In this document: piece by piece, positions 9,424 to 17,748 of the stretch
How positions within the stretch are numbered: the first letter of the stretch is position 1
How the letters are laid out: each line of letters opens with the position of its first letter
Program-made: the position numbers and the translations under genes
Source: REEB95 sp963810055
GTDB lineage: Bacteria; Pseudomonadota; Alphaproteobacteria; ATCC43930; CGMCC-115725
Direction: 5' to 3'
Assembly: GCA_963810055.1 (NCBI GenBank)
Contig: CAWEME010000023.1
Location: 1-64,000, forward strand
Length of the DNA: 64,000 bases
Notes under the pieces: model-generated
The model's input: the letters and a program-made list of their open reading frames with translations, nothing else
The model's database searches: none
Told to the model about the DNA's origin: nothing

Positions 9424-10467
9424 ATGGCCGTCGCCACCAAACGCAAGCCCAGAAACAAAACCGACCAGGGTCCGCCGCAAGAGGCCGAGGTTTCGCCCGA
9501 AAAGATGCTCGAATTCTACCGCTCGATGCTGCTGATCCGCCGCTTCGAGGAAAAGGCCGGCCAGATGTACGGCATGGGGCTGATCGGCGGCTTCTGCCAT
9601 CTCTATATCGGCGAGGAAGCGGTGGTCACCGGCGCCATGGCGGCGATCGAGCCGGGCGACACCATCATCACGGCGTATCGGGATCACGGCCACATGCTGG
9701 CCACCGGCATGGACCCCAAGGGGGTGATGGCCGAGCTCACCGGCCGCCGCACCGGCTATTCCAAGGGCAAGGGCGGCTCGATGCACATGTTCTCGCGCGA
9801 GCGGAATTTCTTCGGCGGGCACGGCATCGTCGGCGCCCAGGTGCCGATCGGCACCGGCATCGCCTTCGCCCATCGCTACCGCGACAACGGCCGCGTCTCG
9901 CTCACCTTCCTCGGCGACGGCGCGATGAACCAGGGCCAGGTCTATGAAAGCCTCAACATGGCGGCGCTGTGGAAGCTGCCGGTCGTGTACATCATCGAGA
10001 ACAACCGCTACGGCATGGGCACATCGGTGTCGCGGTCTTCCGCCTCGCCCAATCTGTTCGGCCGCGGCGCGCCCTTCGGCATTCCCGGTTATCAGCTCGA
10101 CGGCATGAACGTGCTGGCGGTGATGGCGGCGGTGGAGGACGCGGTCGAGCACGCGCGCAGCGGCAAGGGTCCGTTCATCCTCGAAATGCTCACCTACCGC
10201 TATCGCGGCCATTCCATGTCCGACCCGGCCAAGTACCGCAGCAAGGACGAAGTCAGCCGCATGCGCCAGGAGCACGACCCGATCGACCAGTTGAGAAAGC
10301 GGATCCTCGACGGCAACGTCGCCGACGAAGCGCGCCTCAAGACGATCGACAACGAGGTGAAGGCGGTCATCACCGCAGCATCCGATTTCGCGCAGCAAAG
10401 CCCCGAGCCCGATCCCGCCGAGCTGTGGACCGAGGTATACGGCGAGGTCGGCGAGGCTCAGGTCTAG
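9424..10467 (+). CDS. pdhA: Pyruvate dehydrogenase E1 component, alpha subunit
   Basis: With PdhB forms the thiamine-diphosphate-dependent E1 that decarboxylates pyruvate and acetylates the E2 lipoate. 347 residues. The thiamine diphosphate motif GDGAMNQGQ...IENN is present, as is YRGHSMSDPAKYR, the conserved phosphorylation-loop region of the family. Good ribosome binding site GGGGAGAATTC before ATG. First gene of pdhA-pdhB-pdhC-lpd; the 288-base spacer upstream probably holds the promoter, but I cannot define it. Confidence 0.97.
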   Translation: MAVATKRKPRNKTDQGPPQEAEVSPEKMLEFYRSMLLIRRFEEKAGQMYGMGLIGGFCHLYIGEEAVVTGAMAAIEPGDTIITAYRDHGHMLATGMDPKGVMAELTGRRTGYSKGKGGSMHMFSRERNFFGGHGIVGAQVPIGTGIAFAHRYRDNGRVSLTFLGDGAMNQGQVYESLNMAALWKLPVVYIIENNRYGMGTSVSRSSASPNLFGRGAPFGIPGYQLDGMNVLAVMAAVEDAVEHARSGKGPFILEMLTYRYRGHSMSDPAKYRSKDEVSRMRQEHDPIDQLRKRILDGNVADEARLKTIDNEVKAVITAASDFAQQSPEPDPAELWTEVYGEVGEAQV

Positions 10468-10470
10468 ATC

Positions 10471-11850
10471 ATGGTCGATGTCCTGATGCCCGCGCTCTCG
10501 CCGACCATGACCGAGGGTAAGCTCGCCAAGTGGCACAAGAAGGTCGGCGACGCGGTCAAGGCCGGCGACATCCTGGCCGAGATCGAGACCGACAAGGCGA
10601 CCATGGAATTCGAGGCGGTGGACGAAGGCTCGCTCGCCGAAATCCTGGTGCCCGAAGGCACCGAGCATGTCGCGGTCAACGCGCCGATCGCCCGCATCGC
10701 GGGCGAAGGGGAAGGCGCTTCGCCGCCGCCCGCGCGAAGCACGGCAAAACCGAAAGAAGCCCCGCGAACCGAGGCGCTCGCCGTGCCGGCGGCGCCCGCT
10801 ATCCAGCACAGCGCCGCGCCGCCGCCTCCCGCGATGGCGGTGGCCAATGAGGTCGAGTGGACCGGCCCTTCGACCACCCTGACCGTGCGCGAGGCGCTCC
10901 GCGACGCGATGGCCGAGGAGATGCGCCGCGACCCCGAGGTCTTCCTGATGGGCGAGGAAGTGGCCGAATACCAGGGCGCCTACAAAGTCAGCCAGGGATT
11001 GCTGGAGGAATTCGGCGAGCGCCGCGTCATCGACACGCCGATTTCCGAGCACGGCTTCACCGGCCTCGGCATCGGCGCCGCCATGGCCGGCCTCAGGCCG
11101 ATCGTCGAATTCATGACCTGGAATTTCGCCATGCAGGCGATGGACCAGATCATCAACTCCGCCGCCAAGACGCGCTACATGTCGGGCGGCCAGATGCACT
11201 GTCCGATCGTGTTCCGCGGCCCCAACGGCGCGGCGGCGCGCGTGGCCGCGCAGCACAGCCAGGAATACGCCAGCTGGTACGCGCATATTCCGGGCCTGAA
11301 GGTGATCGCGCCCTTCACCGCCGCCGACCACAAGGGCCTGTTGAAATCCGCCATCCGCGATCCCTCGCCGGTGATCTTCCTCGAGAACGAACTGGTCTAC
11401 GGCCAGGCCTTTCCGGTCCCCAGCGAGGGCGACTGGATCGTGCCGATCGGCCGCGCCCGCATCGCGAGGCCCGGCGAGCACGTCACCATCACCGCCTATT
11501 CGCAGATGGTGCATGTGGCGCTGGAAGCCGCTTCCAGCCTCGAGGCCGAGGGTATTTCCGCCGAGGTGATCGATCTCCGGACCATCCGGCCGCTCGACGT
11601 CGACACCATCATCGCCTCGGTCGAGAAGACCAACCGCTTCGTCTCGGTCGAGGAGGGTTGGCCCTTCGCCGGCATCGGCAGCGAACTGGCCGCGACGGTG
11701 ATGGAGCGCGCCTTCGACTTTCTCGACGCGCCGCCGGCGCGGGTATCGAGCAAGGACGTGCCGATGCCCTATGCCGCCAATCTCGAGCGCTTGACGCTGC
11801 CGCAGCCCGAGGACGTGGTCGCCGCCGTCAAGTCCGTGATGTATCGCTAG
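10471..11850 (+). CDS. pdhB: Pyruvate dehydrogenase E1 component, beta subunit, with N-terminal lipoyl domain
   Basis: 459 residues. Residues 1-78 are a biotinyl/lipoyl domain with the modified lysine at Lys42 (ETDKATMEFE), then an Ala/Pro linker to about 125, then the E1-beta transketolase-like domain (DAMAEEM, GEEVAEYQGAYKVSQGL, ISEHGFTGLGIGAAM). The lipoyl-domain fusion on E1-beta is typical of alphaproteobacteria. Three bases separate it from pdhA. A 73-bp stretch of its lipoyl domain is identical to the pdhC lipoyl domain. Confidence 0.96.
   Translation: MVDVLMPALSPTMTEGKLAKWHKKVGDAVKAGDILAEIETDKATMEFEAVDEGSLAEILVPEGTEHVAVNAPIARIAGEGEGASPPPARSTAKPKEAPRTEALAVPAAPAIQHSAAPPPPAMAVANEVEWTGPSTTLTVREALRDAMAEEMRRDPEVFLMGEEVAEYQGAYKVSQGLLEEFGERRVIDTPISEHGFTGLGIGAAMAGLRPIVEFMTWNFAMQAMDQIINSAAKTRYMSGGQMHCPIVFRGPNGAAARVAAQHSQEYASWYAHIPGLKVIAPFTAADHKGLLKSAIRDPSPVIFLENELVYGQAFPVPSEGDWIVPIGRARIARPGEHVTITAYSQMVHVALEAASSLEAEGISAEVIDLRTIRPLDVDTIIASVEKTNRFVSVEEGWPFAGIGSELAATVMERAFDFLDAPPARVSSKDVPMPYAANLERLTLPQPEDVVAAVKSVMYR
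10553..10625 (+). repeat. 73-bp exact direct repeat, copy in pdhB lipoyl domain
   Basis: Identical to 11946-12018 in pdhC, 1.4 kb away. Both encode the KAGDILAEIETDKATMEFE part of a lipoyl domain around the lipoylated lysine. Flanking lipoyl codons differ, including at synonymous sites, so conversion or recombination between the two domains is likely. Confidence 0.9.
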
Positions 11851-11860
11851 GGGCGGGGAC

Positions 11861-13159
11861 ATGCCGATCCAGGTTTTGATGCCGGCGCTGTCGCCCACCA
11901 TGACCGAGGGCAACCTCGCCAAGTGGCACAAGAAGGAAGGCGACACGGTCAAGGCCGGCGACATCCTGGCCGAGATCGAGACCGACAAGGCGACCATGGA
12001 ATTCGAGGCGGTGGACGAGGGCACGCTCGGCCGCATTCTGGTGCCCGAGGGCACCAAGGGCGTGCAGGTGAACCAGCCCATCGCGGTGATTTTGGGCGAG
12101 GGCGAAAGCGCGGGCGACATCGGCAAGACACCCGCCGCCGCCAAGCCCACCGCCGCGCCTGCGCCGGCCGCTCCCAAACCCGCGCCCGCACTCGTATCCG
12201 CGCCGGCCGTGGCGGTTGCGCCAGCGCCGAGACCCGCTCCACGCCCATCAGTCCCGCCGCCTTCGCGTGGCCCCGCTTTCGCGCGGCGCGTCTTTGTGAG
12301 CCCGCTGGCGCGCCGATTGGCCGAGAAATCGAACGTCGACTTGTCGCGCCTTTCCGGCAGCGGCCCGCATGGCCGCATCGTCAAGGCCGATGTCGAGGCG
12401 GCGATGACGCGCGGGCCGGCCGCGGCGGCGGCGGAGCCCACTTATCCCAAGGCCAAGATCGTGGCCGAAGCGGGCAACATCCCTTTCACCGAGGTGCCGC
12501 ACACCAACATGCGCCGCGTCATCGCCAAGCGCATGACCGAGAGCATGAGCCATGTGCCGCATTTTTTCCTCACGGTGGATTGCGAGATCGACGCGCTGTT
12601 GAAGGCGCGCGCCGATCTGGCCGACACCAAGAGCCTGAAGCTCTCGGTCAACGATTTCGTCATCCGTGCCGCGGCGCTGGCCTTGAAGCAATATCCCGCC
12701 GCCAACGCCTCCTACAGCGACGAGGCCATCCTGCGCTGGAACCGGGTGGACATCGCGGTGGCAGTGGCGCTCGAGGACGGCCTGATCACGCCGATCGTCA
12801 AGAACGCCGACCGCAAGAGCGTGGCGGCGATCTCGGCGGAAATGAGGGATCTGGGCCTGCGCGCGCGGGCCGGCAAGCTCAAGCTTTCCGAGTTCCAGGG
12901 CGGCACCTTCTCGCTCTCCAATCTCGGCATGTTCGGCATCCGCGAATTCACCGCCGTCATCAACCCGCCCCAGGCCTGCATCCTGGCCGTGGGCGTGGGC
13001 GAGAAGCGCGCGGTGGTGAAGCACGACCAGATCGCGATCGCGACCATCATGAGCTGCACCCTGGCCTGCGATCACCGCGTGCTCGACGGCGCGATGGGTT
13101 CGCAATGGCTGCAAATCTTCAAGAAACTGATCGAGGAACCGGCGGCGCTGCTGGTCTAG
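11861..13159 (+). CDS. pdhC: Dihydrolipoamide acetyltransferase (pyruvate dehydrogenase E2)
   Basis: Core of the pyruvate dehydrogenase complex; transfers acetyl from lipoate to CoA. 432 residues: lipoyl domain 1-80 with Lys43, Ala/Pro linker, E1/E3-binding domain (FVSPLARRLAEKSNVD...GPHGRIVKADVEA), then the catalytic domain ending with the active-site CDHRVLDGAMG. Ten bases follow pdhB and 13 precede lpd, so it is within the operon. Confidence 0.97.
   Translation: MPIQVLMPALSPTMTEGNLAKWHKKEGDTVKAGDILAEIETDKATMEFEAVDEGTLGRILVPEGTKGVQVNQPIAVILGEGESAGDIGKTPAAAKPTAAPAPAAPKPAPALVSAPAVAVAPAPRPAPRPSVPPPSRGPAFARRVFVSPLARRLAEKSNVDLSRLSGSGPHGRIVKADVEAAMTRGPAAAAAEPTYPKAKIVAEAGNIPFTEVPHTNMRRVIAKRMTESMSHVPHFFLTVDCEIDALLKARADLADTKSLKLSVNDFVIRAAALALKQYPAANASYSDEAILRWNRVDIAVAVALEDGLITPIVKNADRKSVAAISAEMRDLGLRARAGKLKLSEFQGGTFSLSNLGMFGIREFTAVINPPQACILAVGVGEKRAVVKHDQIAIATIMSCTLACDHRVLDGAMGSQWLQIFKKLIEEPAALLV
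11946..12018 (+). repeat. 73-bp exact direct repeat, copy in pdhC lipoyl domain
   Basis: Partner of 10553-10625. It begins at CGGTCAAGGCC and ends at GTGGACGA; mismatches flank it on both sides. Confidence 0.9.
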
Positions 13160-13172
13160 GGAAAGAGGGAAA

Positions 13173-14567
13173 ATGGCGGAGACATCCTTCGACGTGGTGG
13201 TGATCGGCGGCGGGCCGGGCGGTTATGTCGCGGCTATCCGCGCGGCGCAGCTCGGCATGAAGACTGCGGTGGTCGAGCGCGAGCATCTGGGCGGCATCTG
13301 CCTCAACTGGGGCTGCATCCCGACCAAGGCGCTGCTGCGCTGCTCCGAGATCAATCACCTGCTGCATCACCTCGACCAGTTCGGCTTTTCCGCCAAAGAC
13401 ATCACCTTCGATATCACCAAGGTTGTGGAGCGCTCGCGCAAGGTGGCGGCGCAGCTTTCTGCCGGCGTGGGCTATCTGATGAAGAAGAACAAGATAACCG
13501 TGTTCGACGGCTCAGCATCCTTGGCCGGCCGCGGCAAGGTGAAAGTGACCGGCAAGACCGCGGCGGATTTGACCGCCAAGCACATCATCGTCGCCAGCGG
13601 CGCGCGGGCGCGCTCGCTGCCCGGCCTCGAGCCCGACGGGAAACTGGTCTGGACCTACAAGGAGGCGATGATCCCGAAGGAAATGCCCAAATCCCTGCTG
13701 GTGATCGGCTCGGGCGCCATCGGCATCGAATTCGCCAGCTTCTACCGCAATCTGGGCGCGGAGGTGACGGTGGTGGAAGTGCTCGACCGGATTTTGCCGG
13801 TGGAGGACGAGGAGATCTCAGCTTTCGCGCGCAAATCCTTCGAGAAGCAGGGCATGAAGATATACACCAGCGCCACGGTGAAGAAGCTGGCCAAGGGATC
13901 CTCCGACGTCACGGCGACGGTCGAATCGCAAGGCAAGAGCTTCGAGGTCAAGGCCGAGCGCGTCGTGCTGGCGGTCGGCATCGTCGGCAATGTCGAGAAT
14001 CTCGGCCTCGAAGGCACCAAGGTGAAGGTGGAGAAGACGCATATCGTCGTCGACCAGTGGCTCACCACGGGCGAGCCCAGCGTCTACGCCATCGGCGACG
14101 TGGTCGGTCCGCCCTGGCTCGCGCACAAGGCGATGCATGAGGGCGTGATCTGCGTCGAGCACATCGCGGGCCTGAAGACCGCGCATCCCTTGAACGTCCA
14201 GAACGTGCCGGGCTGCACCTATTGCATGCCCCAAGTGGCCAGCGTCGGCCTGACCGAGAAGGCCGCCAAGGCGGCGGGGCGCGAGGTGCGCGTCGGCCAT
14301 TTCCCCTATATCGGCAACGGCAAGGCCATCGCCATGGGCGAGCCGGAAGGCATGATCAAGACCGTGTTCGACGCCAAGACTGGCGAGCTGCTGGGCGCGC
14401 ACATGATCGGCGCCGAGGTGACCGAGCTGATCCAGGGCTATGCCATCGCCAAGACGCTGGAAAGCACCGAGCAGGAGCTGATCGAGACCATCTTCCCGCA
14501 TCCGACGCTGTCCGAAATGATGCACGAGGCGGTGCTTGAAGCCTATAAGCGGGCGATCCACATTTAA
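13173..14567 (+). CDS. lpd: Dihydrolipoamide dehydrogenase (E3)
   Basis: Flavoprotein that reoxidises dihydrolipoamide with NAD+. 464 residues. The N-terminal FAD site is VVIGGGPGGYVAAIRAAQLG, the redox-active cysteines are in GGICLNWGCIPTKALL, the NAD site is LLVIGSGAIGIEFASFY, and the C-terminal active-site base is in HPTLSEMMHEAV. Start ATG follows GGGAAAGAGGGAAA. Last enzyme gene of the pyruvate dehydrogenase operon, with lipA four bases behind. Confidence 0.97.
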   Translation: MAETSFDVVVIGGGPGGYVAAIRAAQLGMKTAVVEREHLGGICLNWGCIPTKALLRCSEINHLLHHLDQFGFSAKDITFDITKVVERSRKVAAQLSAGVGYLMKKNKITVFDGSASLAGRGKVKVTGKTAADLTAKHIIVASGARARSLPGLEPDGKLVWTYKEAMIPKEMPKSLLVIGSGAIGIEFASFYRNLGAEVTVVEVLDRILPVEDEEISAFARKSFEKQGMKIYTSATVKKLAKGSSDVTATVESQGKSFEVKAERVVLAVGIVGNVENLGLEGTKVKVEKTHIVVDQWLTTGEPSVYAIGDVVGPPWLAHKAMHEGVICVEHIAGLKTAHPLNVQNVPGCTYCMPQVASVGLTEKAAKAAGREVRVGHFPYIGNGKAIAMGEPEGMIKTVFDAKTGELLGAHMIGAEVTELIQGYAIAKTLESTEQELIETIFPHPTLSEMMHEAVLEAYKRAIHI

Positions 14568-14571
14568 GCCG

Positions 14572-15516
14572 ATGGCCAACCCCGCGCTCCGCCACCCCGA
14601 AAAGGCGCATAAGCCCGACCAGCTGTCGCCGGCCAAACCCGCCTGGCTGCGCGTCAAGGCGCCGCAATCGCCGGCCTATCACGAGACGCGCGATCTCATG
14701 CGCGGTCTCAAGCTCAATACCGTGTGCGAGGAGGCGGCCTGCCCCAATATCGGCGAATGCTGGGCGCATAAACACGCCACGGTGATGATCCTGGGCGCGG
14801 TCTGCACCCGCGCCTGTTCCTTCTGCAACGTCGCCACCGACCGGCCCGGCGCGGTCGATCCGCGCGAGCCGGAGCATGTCGGCGAGGCGGTGGCGAAATT
14901 GGGCCTCCATCACATCGTGGTGACTTCGGTGGACCGCGACGATCTCGAGGATGGCGGGGCGAATCATTTTGTCGAGACCATAAGGGCGATCCGCCAGGCC
15001 GCGCCCTCAACCACCATCGAAGTGCTGACCCCCGATTTCCTCAACAAGCCGGGCGCGCTCGAGGCGGTGGTGGATGCGCGCCCCGACGTCTTCAATCACA
15101 ATCTCGAAACCGTGTCCCGGCTCTACAAGGGCGTTCGTCCGGGCGCGCGTTACCGCGCCTCGCTCGACCTGCTCGCCCGCGTCAAGCAACGCGATCCGGC
15201 CATGTTCACCAAATCCGGCATGATGGTGGGGCTGGGCGAGGAGCGGAGCGAGGTGCTCGAATTGATGGACGATCTGCGCGCCTCGGACGTCGATTTCCTC
15301 ACCATCGGCCAGTATCTCCAGCCCACGCCCAAGCACCACGCGGTGATGCGTTATGTCGATCCGGCCGAGTTCGCCGATTACAAGGCGCAGGCCTTCGCCA
15401 AGGGGTTCCTCATGGTTTCGGCCTCGCCGCTGACGCGCTCCTCCTATTTCGCCGGCGAGGATTTCGAGAAATTGCGCCAGGCGCGCGAAGCCAAGCTCGC
15501 TCGCGCATCGCTCTAG
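14572..15516 (+). CDS. lipA: Lipoyl synthase (radical SAM)
   Basis: Inserts two sulfurs into octanoyl groups to make lipoate, the cofactor of the enzymes encoded just upstream. 314 residues. The N-terminal auxiliary-cluster motif is CEEAACPNIGECW and the radical-SAM motif CTRACSFCNVAT; the final RSSYFAGEDF is the family's C-terminal serine ligand region. The ATG at 14572 lies after the lpd stop; the frame is open further upstream but the family starts here. Co-location with pdh and lpd couples cofactor and enzyme supply. Confidence 0.97.
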   Translation: MANPALRHPEKAHKPDQLSPAKPAWLRVKAPQSPAYHETRDLMRGLKLNTVCEEAACPNIGECWAHKHATVMILGAVCTRACSFCNVATDRPGAVDPREPEHVGEAVAKLGLHHIVVTSVDRDDLEDGGANHFVETIRAIRQAAPSTTIEVLTPDFLNKPGALEAVVDARPDVFNHNLETVSRLYKGVRPGARYRASLDLLARVKQRDPAMFTKSGMMVGLGEERSEVLELMDDLRASDVDFLTIGQYLQPTPKHHAVMRYVDPAEFADYKAQAFAKGFLMVSASPLTRSSYFAGEDFEKLRQAREAKLARASL

Positions 15517-15520
15517 CGTA

Positions 15521-15949
15521 ATGCCCACCCACGCCGAGAAACGCTTCCTGCCCTATACGCCCGAGCAGGTGTTCGATCTCGTCGCCGATATCGAGCGCTA
15601 TCCCGAATTCCTGCCCTGGTGCGTGGGCGCGCGCATCCGCGAACGCCGCGACAACGTCATCCTCGGCGATCTGCTGATCGGCTGGCGCATGGTGCGCGAG
15701 AGGTTCACCTCGCGCGTGACCCTGAATCGGCCGGACCGCATCGACGTGGAATACACCGAAGGCCCGTTCAAGTATCTCAAGAACCACTGGGCGCTGGAGC
15801 GCCAGCCGGGCGGCTGCCTGGTCGATTTCTACGTCGATTTCGAGTTCCGCTCGCGCTTTCTGCAAGGCGTGATCTCCGCCTTGTTCAACGAGGCGGTGAA
15901 GCGCATGGTCTCGGCCTTCGAAAAGCGCGCGAAAGAGCTTTACGGCTAG
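15521..15949 (+). CDS. COQ10/RatA-type START-domain protein
   Basis: 142 residues of the polyketide-cyclase/COQ10 type (THAEKRFLPYTPEQVFDLVADIERYPEFLPWC). The family binds ubiquinone-like lipids and supports respiration; the E. coli relative RatA was also described as a ribosome-binding toxin, but the alphaproteobacterial genes next to lipA are usually regarded as COQ10-like. Its stop overlaps the modA stop of the opposite strand within CTAG (15946-15949). Confidence 0.88.
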   Translation: MPTHAEKRFLPYTPEQVFDLVADIERYPEFLPWCVGARIRERRDNVILGDLLIGWRMVRERFTSRVTLNRPDRIDVEYTEGPFKYLKNHWALERQPGGCLVDFYVDFEFRSRFLQGVISALFNEAVKRMVSAFEKRAKELYG

Positions 15950-16731
15950 GGTTGGACGGTGAAGCCCTGTTTCTCGAACAGGGGCTTGGCCTTGGCGGAT
16001 TCGATATAGGCCAAGAACGCCGCCGCGTCCGGGTTGGACGAGGACGCGACCAGCGCCGCGGGATAGACCACCGGCTTATGGCTGTCCTCGGGAAAGACGC
16101 CGATGATCTTGACCCCGGGCTCGACCGCCGCGTCGGTCTGGTAGACGATGCCCAAAGGCGCCTCGCCGCGCGCCACCAGTTCCAAGGTCGCGCGCACGTT
16201 CTCGCCCGGCGCCAGCGAATTCTCGACCGTGTTCCAGACCCCGAGATATTGCAGCGCCGCCTTGGCGTATTTCCCGGCGGGCACGGCATCGGGATCGGCC
16301 AAAGCGAGCCGCCCGCCCTTGAGCAGGTTGGCGATCGGGAATCCAGGTGCGATCGTAACCGGGCCGGCGCCGTTCTTCGGCGCGATCAGCACCAGCTTGT
16401 TGCCGAGCAAGGTCTTGCGGCTGTCCGCTTTGATCAGGTTCTTGCCGGCGAGGTAATCCATCCAGTCGAGATCGGCGGAGATGAAAATGTCGGCCGGAGC
16501 GCCGGCTTCGATCTGCTTGGCCAGGGTGGAACTCGCGGCATAGGAGATGCTCGTGGGTTTTCCGGTGTCGCGCCGGTATTGCGCGGAAACGTCATCGAGC
16601 GCGTTCTTGAGGCTGGCGGCGGCGAAGACCAGAACGGGCTTGTCCTGGGCCGCGGCCTGATGCGGCGCGAAGCCTGAAAAGGCCAAAAGCCCGGCCAGGG
16701 CCGCCGCCAGAATTCGTGCATGCTTATGCAT
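15946..16731 (-). CDS. modA: Molybdate ABC transporter, periplasmic binding protein
   Basis: 261 residues: signal peptide (cleavage near AAAQ), then LVFAAASLKNALDDV and YAASSTLAKQIEAGAPADIFISAD, the typical ModA start, and GIVYQTDA near the C-terminus. It captures molybdate for ModBC, encoded 1-3 kb upstream on the same strand but separated by modE and a PilZ gene. It has its own ModE-type box (16752-16773), so it is probably a separate molybdate-regulated unit. Confidence 0.95.
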   Translation of the reverse strand: MHKHARILAAALAGLLAFSGFAPHQAAAQDKPVLVFAAASLKNALDDVSAQYRRDTGKPTSISYAASSTLAKQIEAGAPADIFISADLDWMDYLAGKNLIKADSRKTLLGNKLVLIAPKNGAGPVTIAPGFPIANLLKGGRLALADPDAVPAGKYAKAALQYLGVWNTVENSLAPGENVRATLELVARGEAPLGIVYQTDAAVEPGVKIIGVFPEDSHKPVVYPAALVASSSNPDAAAFLAYIESAKAKPLFEKQGFTVQP

Positions 16732-16751
16732 ATTTTCCGTCTCCGCCCCTT

Positions 16752-16773
16752 GTTATATCCAAATGGATATAGC
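16752..16773. promoter_or_regulatory. ModE-type operator upstream of modA
   Basis: GTTATATCC-AAAT-GGATATAGC, arms matching at 8 of 9 positions, 21 bases from the modA start. It resembles the ModE consensus (CGTTATATA...TATATAACG) and overlaps the likely -10 region, as expected for repression by molybdate-bound ModE. Confidence 0.75.
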
Positions 16774-16817
16774 GCCATCCTGCGCCGGAGATGCGGCGGG
16801 AATCAAGCGGCGAAAGC

Positions 16818-17162
16818 CTATCGCCGATGCGTGGCGGCGGCGTCGAAGACGGCGAGGTGTTTCGCCAGGACGCGGTGGGTCTTCTTTTCCATGTCGCGGT
16901 AATGCCGCACCAGGCGGCGGCCGAAAGGCGTAAGCCGCGCCCCGCCGCCTTCCTTGCCGCCGGGGCTGGTGGCGACCACGCGCTCCTTGAACAGGCGGTT
17001 GAGCTCGTCGGCCAGCAGCCAGGCGCGGCGGTAGGACATTTTCATGGCGCGGCCGGCGGCGGAAATCGAGCCGGTCTCGCCGATCAATTCCAGCAGGCGG
17101 ATCTTGCCCGGGCCGACTGCCTTCGTGGGCGACAGATCGATGCGGATGGTCAATTTGGCCAT
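16818..17162 (-). CDS. modE: Short ModE-type transcriptional regulator (no molybdate-binding domain)
   Basis: 114 residues forming a LysR-like winged helix-turn-helix (RLLELIGETGSISAAGRAMKMSYRRAW), as in the N-terminal half of ModE, ending with GGGARLTPFGRRLVRHYR. The C-terminal molbindin domains of E. coli ModE are absent, so molybdate sensing would need another mechanism or partner. ModE-type boxes lie before modA and modB. Downstream of the PilZ gene by 34 bases, so possibly co-transcribed with it. Confidence 0.85.
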   Translation of the reverse strand: MAKLTIRIDLSPTKAVGPGKIRLLELIGETGSISAAGRAMKMSYRRAWLLADELNRLFKERVVATSPGGKEGGGARLTPFGRRLVRHYRDMEKKTHRVLAKHLAVFDAAATHRR

Positions 17163-17196
17163 CCGCCGATGCTAGCAGAGATTTAAGAAGGAGGGA

Positions 17197-17592
17197 TCAG
17201 CCGCCGTTGGTGCCGGTGGCGCCGCTGGCCAGGACCGGGCCGAGGATGCGCGCGACATAGGCGGCATCATCGGTGAAGCGGATGCCGACCATGCCGATGC
17301 CGAGCCAGACCACGTCGGCATTGAGCGGAGCGAGCATGTCGAAATCGAGCCGCACGCGCTGGAATTTCTTCAACTCGGCCACCAGCCGGACCCGCGCGCC
17401 GCCGAGCGACAAATCATAGACCGTGCAGCCATAGGCGCCCTCGGGCAGCACCAGCCGGGCCGCCCAATGCACGTTCTTGCGCTCGTGCGTGCGGCGTTCC
17501 TGGGAAGCGCGCTCGTCGTGCTCGAATTGCTGGCGCATGCGCCAGAGCGCTTGCGCGTCGGGCCCGTCCTCGTCGGACATCGGCATACTCAT
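17197..17592 (-). CDS. PilZ domain protein
   Basis: 131 residues. RRTHERKNVHW carries the RxxxR part and DLSLGGARV the D/NxSxxG part of the PilZ motif, so cyclic-di-GMP binding is likely. A charged, glutamine-rich N-terminal stretch precedes the domain. There is no output domain, so it probably acts through a partner. It sits between modC and modE; whether it has any link to molybdate is not shown by the sequence. Confidence 0.85.
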   Translation of the reverse strand: MSMPMSDEDGPDAQALWRMRQQFEHDERASQERRTHERKNVHWAARLVLPEGAYGCTVYDLSLGGARVRLVAELKKFQRVRLDFDMLAPLNADVVWLGIGMVGIRFTDDAAYVARILGPVLASGATGTNGG

Positions 17593-17748
17593 AACTATCC
17601 CTCGTGCCCCTAATTCGCCTTTAAGGATTATGGACCACTGAACATGCCATGAGTTTATTGACCGTATCTTACGAACCAGCGGGATTCGGACCGCAATTAT
17701 CCGGCATTTTAGCGATCGGGCGGCGGCTCCGGAGGCTTACCCAGGGCC

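Noticed and set aside
9307..12441. Minus-strand open frame of over 1000 codons opposite the pyruvate dehydrogenase genes
   Set aside because: It is a GC-skew shadow of pdhA, pdhB and pdhC, whose motifs and operon structure on the plus strand are unambiguous.
15946..15949. Overlap of COQ10-like and modA stop codons as a regulatory signal
   Set aside because: CTAG simply supplies TAG on both strands at a convergent gene end; no further structure is seen.
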